Under the pieces are notes generated by a model. That model searched no databases. It was not told the DNA's origin and saw nothing but the letters and a program-made list of their open reading frames with translations. Position numbers and translations under genes: made by a program. This document shows, one piece after another, positions 25,991-38,400 of a stretch of DNA of 64,000 nt (positions within the stretch are counted from its first letter, which is position 1; each line of letters opens with the position of its first letter). The stretch is from Struthio camelus (taxonomy: Eukaryota > Chordata > Aves > Struthioniformes > Struthionidae): positions 6,448,001 through 6,512,000 of the forward strand of contig NC_090964.1 of the NCBI RefSeq assembly GCF_040807025.1, given 5' to 3'.

Positions 25991-28900
25991 AGGAGTGTGG
26001 CTGGGCTAAGCCGGGGCAGGCCTGGCTGGTTGTGTCAGAGCAGTGAGAGGGAGGGGGATGTGCTGGGCTGGGAGAAGGGGAGGCTGGATGAGGGCAAGGT
26101 TCAGGGGCTGGGAGCGGGGAGGAAGCTGAGCTGGGCTAGTGGCTGAGGAGCTGCTGCAGGGGAGGGGGAGGCCTTGCTGAGGGGGTGGGTGAAGGAGGGT
26201 CACATTAGAGGAAGGGAAAGGGCAAAGGAGTGTACGGAGGAGTGGGAGCCCCAGGCCTGAGAATGGAGCTGAGGGGGAGCAGAGCCACATGGGTGGGCTG
26301 GAAGAGCTGGAGACTGATATAAGAAAGGAGTCAGGGCAGGGGCAGAGGAGGGAAAATCGTGTCAGTGCCTGAAAGGTTGAGGGAAAGAGAATTGGAGGAA
26401 AAGGAAGGGAGATGAGGCAGGAGGCAGTGTCTGCAGCTAAAGGAAAACCCTAGTGTGAACTCGTTTCCCTCTTAGCCCTAGGATGTTTGCTCTGGTTCCA
26501 GCAGTCGGTGGCCTGCTGCTCGGGCAGCTGCTCATCTGCAAGTCTCAAGCGCAGCCAAGGCAAGCTGTGATTTGCATGGGTGGAACTGCCTCTGGTTTGG
26601 GGCAGGATCAGCATTGCAAATTGTAGCTTGCTTTGTTTACACCACAACTTGGGCGCTGGAGTTTGCAGCTCTAGCCACCGGGAAAATTTGCCTGCGTTTC
26701 GCTTTGGGTATGACATTAGCTTCCAATTGCTGTCAGAAGACAAGGGCAAATAATACAGTGCACGCACACACACACACTTAATAATTGCTCTTTTTTTTTT
26801 TTTTTTTAATCAAGAAGTTGTCACAGTTTTACCATGTGACACCGAACAGGTGCTGTGAACTTACATACGTGCTGCCTATCTGAACAAATTGGGGTATTAA
26901 AGTGGTTTGGAGTTAAAAGCTCACTCTGCAGATCCATGCTACAGCTAATACTTAAGACAGTAAAACTCCAGAGTTGCGTTAACAATAAACCCCCAGCAGT
27001 GTGATCTGGTTGCTTTTGTGTTGCCTGACATTCCTGCGCTCTTGCACCCAACCCCCTCTTGGGCCATCAGGGATACCTGAAATCTTTGGGAAACTTATTT
27101 CCCTACTTTTTTTTTTTTTAATACACTAGATTAGGGAGTATTCCCAGTCCTAGTTTGTGCAAGTGTGCAAGTAGTGAAGCTGAAATACGAGATGCTCACT
27201 GCAGCGAGCAGTCTTTCCTGAGAGGGACCGGGGGAGTGTCTTGGGTTTTTTGTAAGGCTGCGTGGGTGTGCATATTAAACTGAAATTCTGCTGTGCTTGG
27301 CTACCTTGGGGACCAGTTATAATCACTGGGCAAATATGCTGTGTGTAGGAGAAATACTTAATTTCATGAAATTTGTTGCTTTGTGCTGGATGCTAGATTT
27401 TGATTGGGAAATATCAGTCAGTGAAAGCAGAAGGCAGAGCAGAGCTTGGCAGAGGCGGTGGATAGCTTTAAACAAAACCCTCCTCGTTCAGGGACTGTGA
27501 TGCTCTGAGGATAGTTTCTTAGGGAAACGGGATGGAGGTGGAAGACTGGGGCTGTCCAGCTTTCTCAGATTTGACAGAGCACCTGGAAAACGTAAACGCC
27601 ACAAGCGATTTGTTAGGAGAAATAAAACCTCCTAAAAGTCACGGGGTTTGCAAATCTCTCGAGCTAAGGAAAAGGAACGATTCGTTTCAGAACGTGAACA
27701 ACAAACCTGCCAGAGCAGTCATAGTCACCAAGGGAAAAACATTTGGCTAAGGAAAAGCATTTGTAAAGCTGCTACTGAAGGAAGTGTAATAAGAAACGTT
27801 TAAAAACGTTTAAAAAGCCACTGCCTCGGTGATTTTCCAGGATAGCCTCGCTAACACTGAAGCAGTTTCTAGCTTACTGTTGTGCAGAGCCCGAGACTGT
27901 TCTGGTCTTCCCGGATGCAACCATTTGTACCCAGAAAGCTCCAGGTACCACATTAAATAGCAAAAGTGAGAATTCCTGCCCCCGGATTGCAGTTTTTGTC
28001 ATCCTAAAAGCTGAGGGCTGTGCAGCACGTGTCAGTTGGCTCCATGAAGCACCCGGTTTTCTTCTGACCTGGCTCTGGAGAGAGCAGCCCCCGAAGCACC
28101 CGTGCCCCGGCTCATAAGAGCGTTGCTGGAGTTCATGCTCCAGCCCTGGGGAACCGCATTGTCTGGAGCTTTTGGGAGCCAAGAAGTTGCCAAACCGAGT
28201 TTGATTCAGCTGCTGTTCTCTGACACTGTCTGTGGTTCTTAGTAAATCACTAACAGATAATATTTTCATATTTTGGCTCTATTCATGTCCCCTGCTTTCT
28301 GAATAATTACCTTGTTTTGTGCAAGCCATGAGAGGTTTTCACAGATAATTCATCCAGCGCTGAAAGGCAGCCAGCTTTGGGGCTGGAGCACATTTACTGG
28401 CCACCTGGCATTGCTGCACAGAGGTCTGCGCTGGAGCGCAGCTGCCTCTGGAGGGAAGTGCAGTATGTAGGACAGCCGAGGGCAGGGAGAAAACCAAACC
28501 CAGCTGAAAAGCCTTCCTAAGAGAATAACCTACTTTGGGCTGCTGTGGCAAACTCAGCCCACCCTGAATTTCCAGATGTACAGCGAGATTGATCCCCCTC
28601 AATTCTGGATGCTCCCAAAGAGAGTACATTTCACTGCAACAGAATACCTCTGAAGAGTGGTTCATGGGGACGTGCTGCCTTGCATCTCCAACCCGGCTTG
28701 CAAAACCCGGCCAGCGTCTCTTTGCAGTGCAGCGTAGCTGTGTGCCGGCTCCAAGGCACAGCAGAGAGCTCTGCTGCCCCATCTCGCCCCGTGGCAGCCC
28801 CATGAGCTATGCGGAGCTGCAATTGTCCCAAGGTTCCCAGCCCTCTTATGACATCCCCATCGTGGGGCTGCCATGGCGGCACAGGGCCCGCAGCCAGAGT

Positions 28901-29088
28901 CGATCCGAGGCGGCCGAGGAGGAGGGGCTCACAGCCCGGCTGGGGGCAGGGGACCCGGGCAAGGGGCTTTCATCAGCCCAGCGAAGGGGAACCGATGTAC
29001 TGGGGAGACCTGCTGGCCCTGCCTGACCTAGCAACACCATCACCTCTGCTCTGGGGAGACACAGCAGCTCTCTCAAAGGTTGAGCACC
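25991..29088. other. Intergenic, no gene recognised
   Basis: The sequence between the FAM76A promoter and the HSP70-like gene holds no frame with recognisable similarity. A 72-codon plus-strand frame at 27532-27750 has ordinary composition and a possible acceptor just before it (tttcttag), but it matches nothing I know. T-runs occur near 26789-26808 and 27109-27119. Human IFI6 sits in the equivalent interval, but no IFI6/ISG12-like sequence (glycine/alanine-rich hydrophobic repeats) was found here. Confidence 0.5.
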
Positions 29089-31038
29089 ATGCTGAAGAGA
29101 TTGACGATGCCCGCACTGAGACGACCTGCGATCGGCATTGACTTGGGCACCACAAAGTCCTGCGTTGGTCTCTTCCAGGATGGCAAGGTGGAAATCATTA
29201 GCAACAAGCAGGGCCTTCGCACCACCCCTAGCTGCGTGGCCTTCACCGAGACAGGGCGGCTGATGGGTGAAGAAGCCAAGAACCAGGCAGCCCTCAACTC
29301 CCCCAACACAGTGTTCAGTGCCAAGCGCTTGCTTGGCCAGGCATACGAAGACGCAGCTGTGCTGAAGGACACAGACTTCTGGCCCTTCCAGGTGGTGAAA
29401 GCTGAGGGGAATTCACAAGTGCAGGTGTCCTACAAGGGAGCAGAGAAGTCCTTCTTCCCCGAGGAGATCTTAGCCATGATTCTGGGTAACCTGAAGGAGA
29501 TGGCTGAGGACTACCTGGGACAACCTGTCACTCATGCGATCGTCACTGTGCCAGCTTACTTCAACGACTCCCAGCGCCAAGCCACTAGAGATGCCGGGGT
29601 AATTGCTGGCATCAGTGTGCTGAGGATCCTCAATGAGACAACGGCAGCAGCCCTGGCCTACAGCCTCCATCACCCCGACAACAGAGAGCGCAATGTCCTC
29701 ATCTTTGATATGGGTGGGGGGGGCGTCAATGTCTCGGTCTTCACTATAGACAGGGGGATTGTGGAGGTGAAAGCCACAGCTGGGGACAGTCACCTGGGAG
29801 GTGATGATTTTGACAACTGTTTGGTGAGCTTCTTCATGGATGAATTTTTAAAGAAGCATCGCGAGAACATCAGCCAGGACAGACGTGCTGTTTGGAGGCT
29901 CAGGACAGCCTGTGAGGCGGTCAAACAGACCCTCTCCTCCAGCAAGAAAGCCACCATCAGTGTGGACTGCCTCTACAAAGGGATCAACTTGCAGGCAGAC
30001 ATCACGCGAGCCCAGTTTGAGCACCTGTGCGCCAACCTCTTCCAAAGGGTGCTGGAGCTGCTGGAGAGGGTCCTCCAGGATGCCAAGCTGAGCCAGACCC
30101 AGATAGATGATGTAGTTGTGGTTGGTGCCTCCACTCGCATCCCCAGGATCCGAGAACTACTGCAAGATTTCTTCGGGGGTCAGCTGCTGAACCAGTGCCT
30201 GAATGCAGATGAAGCTGTGGCCAGCGGGGCAGCCATTCAGGCTGCCATCCTGATGGAGGGCAGATCAGAGGTGGCCAGAAACCTGCTTGCTCTCGACATA
30301 GCGTCTGTGTCAATGGGAATTGAAACAGCCGCCGGGAGGATGCATGGGCTGGTCAAGCGCAACACCGCCATCCCCACTGTGGTGACGCGGATCTTCACCA
30401 CCTTCCATGACCACCAACCTGATCTCCTCATCTGCGCTTATGAGGGGGAGAGGGCCATTGCTAAAGAAAACCATCTGCTGGGCCATTTCCTCTTGAAGGG
30501 CCTTTCCCCAGCACCTCGTGGCACGACCTTGTTGGAGGTGACATTTTACATCGACGCGGACGGCATCCTGAGCGTCTTCGCCCTGGACAAGGTCACGGGA
30601 AACACAAACCCAATCGCCGTGAATGCCAAAAAGGGACGACTGAGCAAGGAGGAGATCCTGAGGTTAGCAGAGGACCATGAGAAATATCGAGCAGAGGACA
30701 GGGCCCAGAAGTGGAAGCTGGCCACCAAGAACTACCTCCAGTCCTGTGCTTTCAGCATGAAGCGGACCTCAGAAGACATCTTGAACTACTTCACACTGCA
30801 GGCCAAGAAGAAGATGGTAGAAAAATGCCAGCAGGCCTTTTCCTGGTTGAGTCCAGCTGCATGGCTGAAGAGGAGGCGGTCAGGAGCAATAAAAATGGTC
30901 TCCGGGGACTCCATGCGAGGGTTTAAATCCCTCAAAAACAACACAACAGGTATCAACAAGAAAAGATCAAAGCTGGTCATCACCACCTGTAGCTGGACCT
31001 TGCAGCTCACCCAGACCACCACCATCATCGACCCCTAG
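29089..31038 (+). CDS. Divergent intronless HSP70-like protein, 649 aa
   Basis: One uninterrupted frame covers the full HSP70 plan: an actin-like ATPase domain (about residues 13-390), a linker (NLLALDI), and a beta substrate-binding domain (including VKRNTAIPT, YEGERAIAKEN, APRG). A shortened, altered helical lid follows. IDLGTTKS (17-24) has Lys where cytosolic HSP70 has Tyr15. The phosphate-2 loop DLGGGTFDVS reads DMGGGGVNVS (207-216), so the equivalents of Thr204 and Asp206 are Gly212 and Asn214. The invariant Lys of AKRLLG and VPAYFNDSQRQATRDAG remain. The C-terminus is basic and ends QTTTIIDP, without the EEVD motif that binds TPR co-chaperones. The ATG at 29089 (gcaccATGc) is the first in frame; no heat-shock element was seen upstream. 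The intact length argues against a pseudogene. Weak or absent ATPase cycling is inferred. Confidence 0.88.
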   Translation: MLKRLTMPALRRPAIGIDLGTTKSCVGLFQDGKVEIISNKQGLRTTPSCVAFTETGRLMGEEAKNQAALNSPNTVFSAKRLLGQAYEDAAVLKDTDFWPFQVVKAEGNSQVQVSYKGAEKSFFPEEILAMILGNLKEMAEDYLGQPVTHAIVTVPAYFNDSQRQATRDAGVIAGISVLRILNETTAAALAYSLHHPDNRERNVLIFDMGGGGVNVSVFTIDRGIVEVKATAGDSHLGGDDFDNCLVSFFMDEFLKKHRENISQDRRAVWRLRTACEAVKQTLSSSKKATISVDCLYKGINLQADITRAQFEHLCANLFQRVLELLERVLQDAKLSQTQIDDVVVVGASTRIPRIRELLQDFFGGQLLNQCLNADEAVASGAAIQAAILMEGRSEVARNLLALDIASVSMGIETAAGRMHGLVKRNTAIPTVVTRIFTTFHDHQPDLLICAYEGERAIAKENHLLGHFLLKGLSPAPRGTTLLEVTFYIDADGILSVFALDKVTGNTNPIAVNAKKGRLSKEEILRLAEDHEKYRAEDRAQKWKLATKNYLQSCAFSMKRTSEDILNYFTLQAKKKMVEKCQQAFSWLSPAAWLKRRRSGAIKMVSGDSMRGFKSLKNNTTGINKKRSKLVITTCSWTLQLTQTTTIIDP

Positions 31039-34000
31039 GACATCCTGGCATGGACCTGGCCAGTTTCGCTGGCTGCTCAGCCCCAATTTACCATCAGATG
31101 CAGCCCATTTGAACAGGGGACCCCTGCAGAAAATCACCACCCCCCTCAGTAAATCTCCTCTCAACGCTTACTTGCGCGGGTGTATTTATGAGCAACAGGT
31201 AATGTAGTTGGCCTGGGATTTTCAAGGGGGCATAAGAGAGTTAGGTGTCAAATCCTCTCGACTTTCACTTGCAGGGGAATGCTTGCTCTCTCTGAAACCA
31301 CCAGCCCTAGTTTATAGTTCAGTGTCCAGGAACCAAGTATGGGGAGTTCCTACACAGCTGGCGGGCTGGAAATGCAGGGTACACAGACAGCACACCTCTT
31401 CCAAAGGGAAGCTTGAATTTATACCTTTAGTCCCTCTTTGCTTGAAGTAAAAAGCTGGGATTTAGGGAGCCTGGAGCAGCACTGAAGTTTGGATGTCGAG
31501 GTAGGTGTGGGGTGATTGCAGCTCACCTTGGACTGGGAGCTGTAACCAAGGGCTTGCTCTGCGGACAGGGCACCTCTTTTCAGGTACGTCCTTTGTTCAC
31601 CCTCTTTTCAAAGAGAACAAAGTGACCTTTTCTTTGAAGAGCCCAGCCATCCTTACCTACTTATTTACACTTGGGAGCCACTGGTAAGACAAACGCAAAG
31701 TTTCAGGCCCCTGAAAAACAGCTCCTGAGGGTGCAAAACCTGCAATTCTTGAAGCCGCCCTGTGTGTTCGATGGCAAATTCACAACATCACATATTGAAA
31801 GAAAGCCTGAAAGTCAAAGCATGTTTTACTGACTGCAGTGGAGAGAATCAAAGATCTGGAGACCTGGAGTCCCACAAAATAAACCACATTATTCCTGCGT
31901 GATGATCATTTCTCTCCGAGACATGAATTCGAGTCAGCACCCCTGCTGAGAATGATTAAAGACCACTTCAGAAATCAGTGCAGCAAATTGTAAAATAAGC
32001 AGGTGAACAAGTGAAAGAAAACAAGAAAATATCACGACCTGCCGCCCTCAATCGGGAGCAATCACGTCACCTGGACGGAAGCACGGTTCCCTGGGTGCTG
32101 CGGCCTGCGCGTGCTGAGCCGGAAGCACGGTGGGTAACCCAGACAATTCGCTATACAAAATAAGGGTGTAGCCATCGAAGATGCCTGTCCTCAGCTACCA
32201 GCACCCCTCGCTCCGGGGAGGACGCAGCCCTCACACACACAAATACAAGACTGGGCTACTGCTGTCAGCTAGATGCGCTGCTCTCCTTCGGGCCCGTTAG
32301 ACTGAGAGTTTTCCTGGCCAAAAACTTTGGCAAGGCAAATCCCCTGCACGTTCTTGCTACCACCGTGCGGGCGGGTGCTGTCAGCATCGCTCCGTTCCCA
32401 GGATGCCACAGGCAGGAGTTGTGACCATCTCGGACAAGCGATGGATGGAGGGGCTGGCAGTCACCCCTGTTGCAGATGCAGGGAGACATCCGGGAATCAC
32501 ACGGATGGGAGCAAAGACCCTTCTCCCCACCCAGCTTTGCTCCACAGGAAGAGCCAGAGGTCAACTGGAAACGGGAAAAGTGCTCCCACGTCCCCCCTTC
32601 AAGAGGGGAGGGAAAAGGAGGGGGGTGCTAACCCAAGGCAGGAAGCAGGAGCTCTGCCCCTCAGCCCTAGCGCCGGGGCGTGAGCTGAACGTGGCCTTCG
32701 TTATCTGCCGCCCCCAGGGACCAGCCAGCCCCTGGAGAGGTGCTTCCCAGCTCTTTCCTTAGACATCTCCCAGGCTTCCTAGCTACCAGCACGGGGGGGG
32801 GGGGGGGGGGGGGGGGAAGGCATTAACATAACCCAGGGGCATGCGCCAGCCTTGGACACCCCCAGAGCCAGAGATCCAGCCCCTCCAAGAACCGTTTGGT
32901 GTGGCTGCAGCTCCAGCTCCTTTGTCTGCTCCTTGCCACTTGCATCTGCTTCCCACGTGTTCCCGCACAGCCTCCGGGGATGACAGCAAATTCGCCGCTG
33001 CTGGCAACAGTTGCAGCAGCCTCAGCTGGGGGGGTATGCAGTTTTAGGCCCCCCCGGGATGAGGCTCCTTGCTGCAGCAAAGCCTTTGCCAGCTGCAGAC
33101 CCAGCACTGCCCCGGCGGCGCCGACAGAACTGGAGGGCCCCATGGCCGTGTTGCTCCCTGATGCAAGAGCTGAGTGAGATGCTCAAGCTGGACGAGACGT
33201 TCAGAGCTGGGCAAGACAGGCACCCAGCCCCTCGTGCAGTGCCCGCTCTCTGCCGGCTCCACCACGCTGCCTCCAGTGAGCCCGTGCTGCCAGCAGTGTT
33301 TGTACAGCACCTAGCACACTCTGCTAGCCTGGGTGAACACCAAGCTTTGCGATCTGGATTTTGCCATAAGAAAGAGACTCAATACTCCATCTCCAGGCTC
33401 CCTTCAAACATACCTCAAAAACATCAAGTCCAGGCTCAGCTGCAAAGCGCATTAGAGAGGATCCAGCTCCCAGGTGGCCCCAAGCCTCCTTCCCCATTAC
33501 CAGCTAGTGCTGGAGGCCTGGCCCCATCTCTGCCCCTTTTGTAGATCCCTTCCTGGGCTGCCGCACTGCTAATGGGGACAGGCAGGACCTGGCGAGGCCG
33601 ACAGCTTCCACCTGGGAGCCGCCAGACCCAGCTCCATCCCCACGCTGCCCCGTCCAGGCGGTCGTACCCATGGAGCACCAGCACTGTGAGAGTGCTGCAA
33701 AACAGTGTGCCGTGCCTGCACCAGCCCTGCAGCTGCAGGGGCTGTTCCCCTCCACTGATGCTCCAGGCTGGCACTGCTGCCCCAAGAGCCCCGTGGGCTG
33801 GGGGTCTCCGGGGCCAAGCCTGCATGGAAGGAGGTGGGAACGGCCCCCCCAGCGCAGGCTGATGTGGGGGGCACTGCGGGGATGCGATTCCTCTTTGCTA
33901 TCTCCAGTCCCTCTCTTGGCTCGGGTGGCTTCAGTGAGGGGAGAGGTGGGCTTGACCCCTTCCAGCCACCCGCACGTGGCCCCATGTCCCTCTAGCTTTG

Positions 34001-35299
34001 CTGGCCAGCTGGAGATGGGACATACCTGGGCGCTGACCGGTCTCAGGGCGAGGCTAAGCCTGTGCACTCCCTGCGAGGACGCGATACGTGAGCAGAGACC
34101 CCAGCGTGTCCCCACAAAGCCCATGGGCCAGCCGGCTCCAGGGCAGGGTGGCCGTGCTGGAGCAAGAGGGGACAAGAGGTCCATGATGGCCCCTGGGACA
34201 GCAGCTCCAAGCCCAGCTGCTCCCTTCGAGGTTGCACAAAGCCCCCCAGAAGTGTCCTGGTCAAAATTTCCTTGGGGTCCTGCCTTCCCCGGAGCCCCCA
34301 GAGAGCCCTTCTTGCCAGCTCAGCCCAGAGTGCCTTCCCCTCGCTGCAGAGCCCAAACGGGACTGCGGGAACCCCTTGGGTTTTGCACACCAGGAGTTTA
34401 AACCTCCGGGTGCCTGGAAGTCCCTGGTGGCAGCAGGCCCAGGGAATACTGTGCACTGGAGCGGAGTGGGAGTGCTGCGGGATTCCTTGGAGCAGCACCC
34501 TCCTAGGACCTGAGTCTCAGTGCTGCTGTGCCCCGTCTGTGTCTAGCGGGGAGGCTGGGGTTGGACCCCTCAAACGGCCCAGCCCATCCTGGCCCCGCAG
34601 CCTCAAGGACCTGGGTAGCATCTGGGAGGCTCTTCCTCAAATCCAGAGCAATACTCAAAACTCACAAACTTCAGCGCTTGCAGCCCGTCCCCCTGGGACT
34701 AGTTTGGTAACCCAGCACCCACATTTGCCCCTACAGCCCTGGTGATCGCAACCAGTGTCAATCCCACGAGCACCCCTTGTGGGTGGCTGGGGCCACCTCG
34801 GCCTCGTCACTGCGGGAAGCAGCTGGCTCATCCCCAGCTGGCAGGGGCAGGCGGGGGGGGGGGGTGGACAGGCAGCAGGGTTATGCTGGTTTTCCTTTCA
34901 GTGAAACAGCGCTTTCTCCTGAGCGGGAGCTGCAAGGTGCCGGGAGAACCGAGGCACAAGCTGGTCAGTGCCTTGTGCAAAGCTGGAGATGCTGCCTTAG
35001 TATAAACCCAGCTGCTGACAGAGGCAGCACAGTTCCAGGCTCTGGAACAGGGCCCCAGGCAGCCCTTTAGGGGGTTCCCTGCTTTAGATGCACCACATTT
35101 AAAGACATCTTTAATAAGTGGGGGCATGAGGAGGCCAGAGAGGGCACCCGTCCCCGTACACCCCCAGGATAGTCCCCAGGGTGCACAGAGGCGCTTTAGG
35201 GCACTGGTGACATGGGATGCTCTAACGATAAATTACCTTGCAAGCAGGGGAAGGGACTGCCACCTGGGCAGGGGCTGGCAGAAGACAGTCCCAGCACAA
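31039..35299. other. Intergenic between HSP70-like gene and protease gene A
   Basis: No coding exon was recognised. The HSP70-like transcript probably ends near 31150, where an AGTAAA could act as a weak poly(A) signal. An uninterrupted G24 run is at 32793-32816, with shorter G-runs near 33030 and 34850. Long GC-rich frames on both strands (for example 33670-34401 plus) have no recognisable domain and overlap one another, so they are not called. Confidence 0.5.
32793..32816 (+). repeat. Poly-G tract, 24 nt
   Basis: An uninterrupted run of 24 G residues between 'agcac' and 'aaggc'. It can form a G-quadruplex and is prone to length error in sequencing and replication. Confidence 0.9.
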
Positions 35300-35315
35300 G
35301 AGACTTCTCCAGGTG

Positions 35316-35321
35316 TTTATT
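35316..35321 (-). terminator. Polyadenylation signal of protease gene A
   Basis: AATAAA on the minus strand (plus: gtgTTTATTgac), about 135 nt after the stop codon at 35454. This gives a short 3' UTR, and the spacing and strand fit. Confidence 0.75.
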
Positions 35322-35453
35322 GACAAAATGGTAAAATACTGTTCCAGGGGGCTGGGAGCACCCTCTGCCCCACAGCCACCTGCCAGCATCCCTCTGCCGA
35401 AAGCCCATCTGGCTGGAGCCAAGGGGATGTGACACACAGGGGGCTGCGTCCCC

Positions 35454-38400
35454 TCAGGCCAGGATGGGGAAGGAGGCTGCGGTGGCCACGCCGCAGTTGT
35501 TGTCCTTCATGGCCATGAGGATGTAGCCGTCGTTGCCCCAGTACGTGGACCAGGAGTTCTTGATGAGCCAGTAGCTCTTGCCGTGCAGCACGCCGTAGCC
35601 CACAGCCAGCACCGCGTGGTCCAGCTGGGCCGTCTCGTTGCCTAGGAAGGGAAAACAGGACAGCGGAGGGGTTTCGATCCCCTTCTTTGGGGCTGGAGCC
35701 TGTTCCCAGCTGTGTTAGTGGATGCAGCGATGGGGCACCCCACGGCCGTCCCTGCCTGCAGCCACCCCCAGCAAGGACCCCCCCAGGGCATCCCACAGGC
35801 TGGGAAGCGACATCACCAGGGATTTTCATCTCTCTCAGACCTAAGGAGCAGGACATGGACCCTCTGGCTGGTCCACGAGGGTGGGGGTTCCCCACATACC
35901 ACCGTCGCTCGTGCAGCCTCTCCGGCCACCAGCTCAGCTCACCGCACCGGGGCTCCTCGTAGACGCCGTTGGCGTAGAAGGCGAAGGACTTGTGCGAAGC
36001 ATCAATGTTGACGGCGATGGGGCCATGCTTGACCAGTGCAGCCTTGAGGGCCGCGGCATTGCCCGGCTCCACGTCGACATAGGAGGCCAGCTGGGCTACC
36101 AGCTCCGACTGGTTGTAGTGGCAGTAGCCGTTCTGGAGGGGGAAAGAGGCTGTGATGGGTCAGGGCTCCTGGCGCTCATGAGCGGGATCCGACCCATCTC
36201 AGCTGAGGATGATGGAGAAAGGCACATGACTTGGCCGGAGCATCCATAAGCCAGAAAGGAGTCTCCATCCACCACCAACTTGGTGGCAGCAGCTTTGCTG
36301 CAGCCCCTCTGCATGCCCCAAGGTTCGGCCGAGGGACTGGCACTGTCCCCTCCGCTGATGGGGCCACCAGGAAAGTCATGAGCTCACTGCGGTGGTGGGA
36401 CCTCATCTAACTCACAGTGCGAGGGGAGCCTTCGGCCTCACCTGCCCTAGGTACGGCCCGTAAGACTCAGTGCTCGCGATGCCACCGTGTTTCTTGATCC
36501 ACTCGTAGGCACGCCACTCCTCGCCCCCATCGCACGCCTGGTTCCCGAAGCCCCAGGAGCAGTCGATGAGGACTTGCTGGGACAGGGGGGTCAGCACGCC
36601 GGTCTGCGGGGACGGGGACACGCTGCAGGGACCGAGCCCGGCACCTCCCGGCCCTGCGCCGTGGCCGCCCACCCCGGCCCCGCTCGCACCTTGAGGAAGA
36701 GGGCCCCCTCCATGGCGCCCGTCGTAGCGAAGCTCCAGCAGGACCCGCAGACGGCCTGGTCCTTCACGGGCGTCACCGCGCCTGGGTAGCGAAGGGACCA
36801 CGATACGGTCCCCGTCAGCTTGCATCAATGCCCCAGCCCCCCATTCAATCATGATGCTTTTTGCAACGTGCCCTTGGCCACGCTCAAACCCAAAACCTCA
36901 GCAGCTTTAAAAAAAAAGCATCTGCTCAGCGCTGGCAGCCTCCGGGGCAAACCCTGGCTGTGCGAAGCAGAGGCAGAGCTTCGTGGGGGGACATGGGTTA
37001 AAGCTGCGGCTGGGGACCCCCCTCACCGTACAGCCGCCAGTCGAGGCTCTCGGGTAGGTCAAGGCCGGTGTAGCGCTCGGCGGCGAAGGGCTGCCCGTTG
37101 CTGGGAGCGCGGCTCCTGCGGCGGCCCCGGAGCACGGCCAGCTCCTGGGGTGTGCGGTCGGCCAGGTGGTTCAGCGCCAGCGTGTAGGAGAGGGCGGCCC
37201 GGTTTTTGGAGTGCACGAACCTGCGGCAGGGCCGAGGCAGAGAGATGCTGCGAGGGGACTGCAGGAAGGGATCCTCCAGCCCAGGGCTGCAGAAAAGCAG
37301 CTACGGATGGATTGGAGAGTGCCGGCTGTGTGCATGCAAGCTGGGAGGTCTGACCTGGGCATGCTGGGGTGCAGCTAGGGAGCAGGTCCCTGCCATCACC
37401 CTCTCCCAGAAGGGAGCCAGCTGCAAATCCTTATCTGCTCCTAACGCATCTTCTAGGAGAGACCATGAGCCACTGCACCAAGGCATGGGGGGCCAGGACA
37501 AGGCTGAGGGTCTTGGCCAAACACCAGGCAGATCCTCCCCAAGCCCAGCATGAGGTCTCCCAAGGCTTCACACCAGACACTTTGGGCATCTAGGCTCCCG
37601 GGGTGTGCAGGAGCTGTCGCCTGGTGCAAGCTGGGGCCGAGCAAACACAGCCCCATCCCCCAGACCGCCAGCGTCTTCGCCCCATACCGCATGTTGTGGA
37701 CGAAGGCACGCTTGCGGTGCTCCTGCTCCTCCTCGCTGCTGTAGCTCTTCCCAAACCTTTCCTTGTAGTGGTGGAAGAGACGGTGATGGACGTGGTCCGT
37801 GTCCTGAGCCCTCCCTACAAACTCCTGCATGGGGTTGGCCAGGATGCGATGCTCGGGGCCAGCCATGGGCCACTGCTCACACTGCACACCTGGAGCAGGG
37901 CACAGAGTGCAGCTGAACCCTCCCGAGTGGGGATGGACCCTCCTGTCCCCCCAGCCAGGGCAAACGGCAACATTTTCCCCAAACTGCTGGGGCTGCTCCA
38001 TCCCCTATGGAGGCCGAGGAGAAATCTGCAGGCAGGGGAGCACCGGGAATGGGGGAGATGGGGCCGTGTTTGCTGCTCTCTCTGAGGCTGAATCTAACCC
38101 TCTACTTGGGGGTTTATATTGGGGAGGGGGGATGTCCAGGGTGCTCTGTGCCTGTTTACTGACCCGTCCCCTGAGCATCCACCCTCCTGCCCAGCTCCGG
38201 TACGGAGGAGCCCAGAAGGTGCCTGCATTTCCCCAGCCATCCTGCCCAATTTCTCCCCACTCCTCCTTTTGCGAGCCAAAACAGTTCCCCAAAATTGTCA
38301 GGTACTTGGAAAAATAACCAAAAAGCAAAACAAACAAACAAACAAAAGCCCTCCCTGTGCTGTCCTGATATTGCGGAGGGCAAAAAGGTGGAGCTGGTGC

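Noticed and set aside
29089-31038. Processed HSP70 pseudogene
   Set aside because: Although intronless and divergent, the frame is open over all 649 codons with domain order kept. No poly(A) remnant or flanking target-site duplication was noticed.
33670-34401. 243-codon plus-strand frame between the HSP70-like gene and protease gene A
   Set aside because: Overlaps comparable frames on both strands; no domain and no gene structure.
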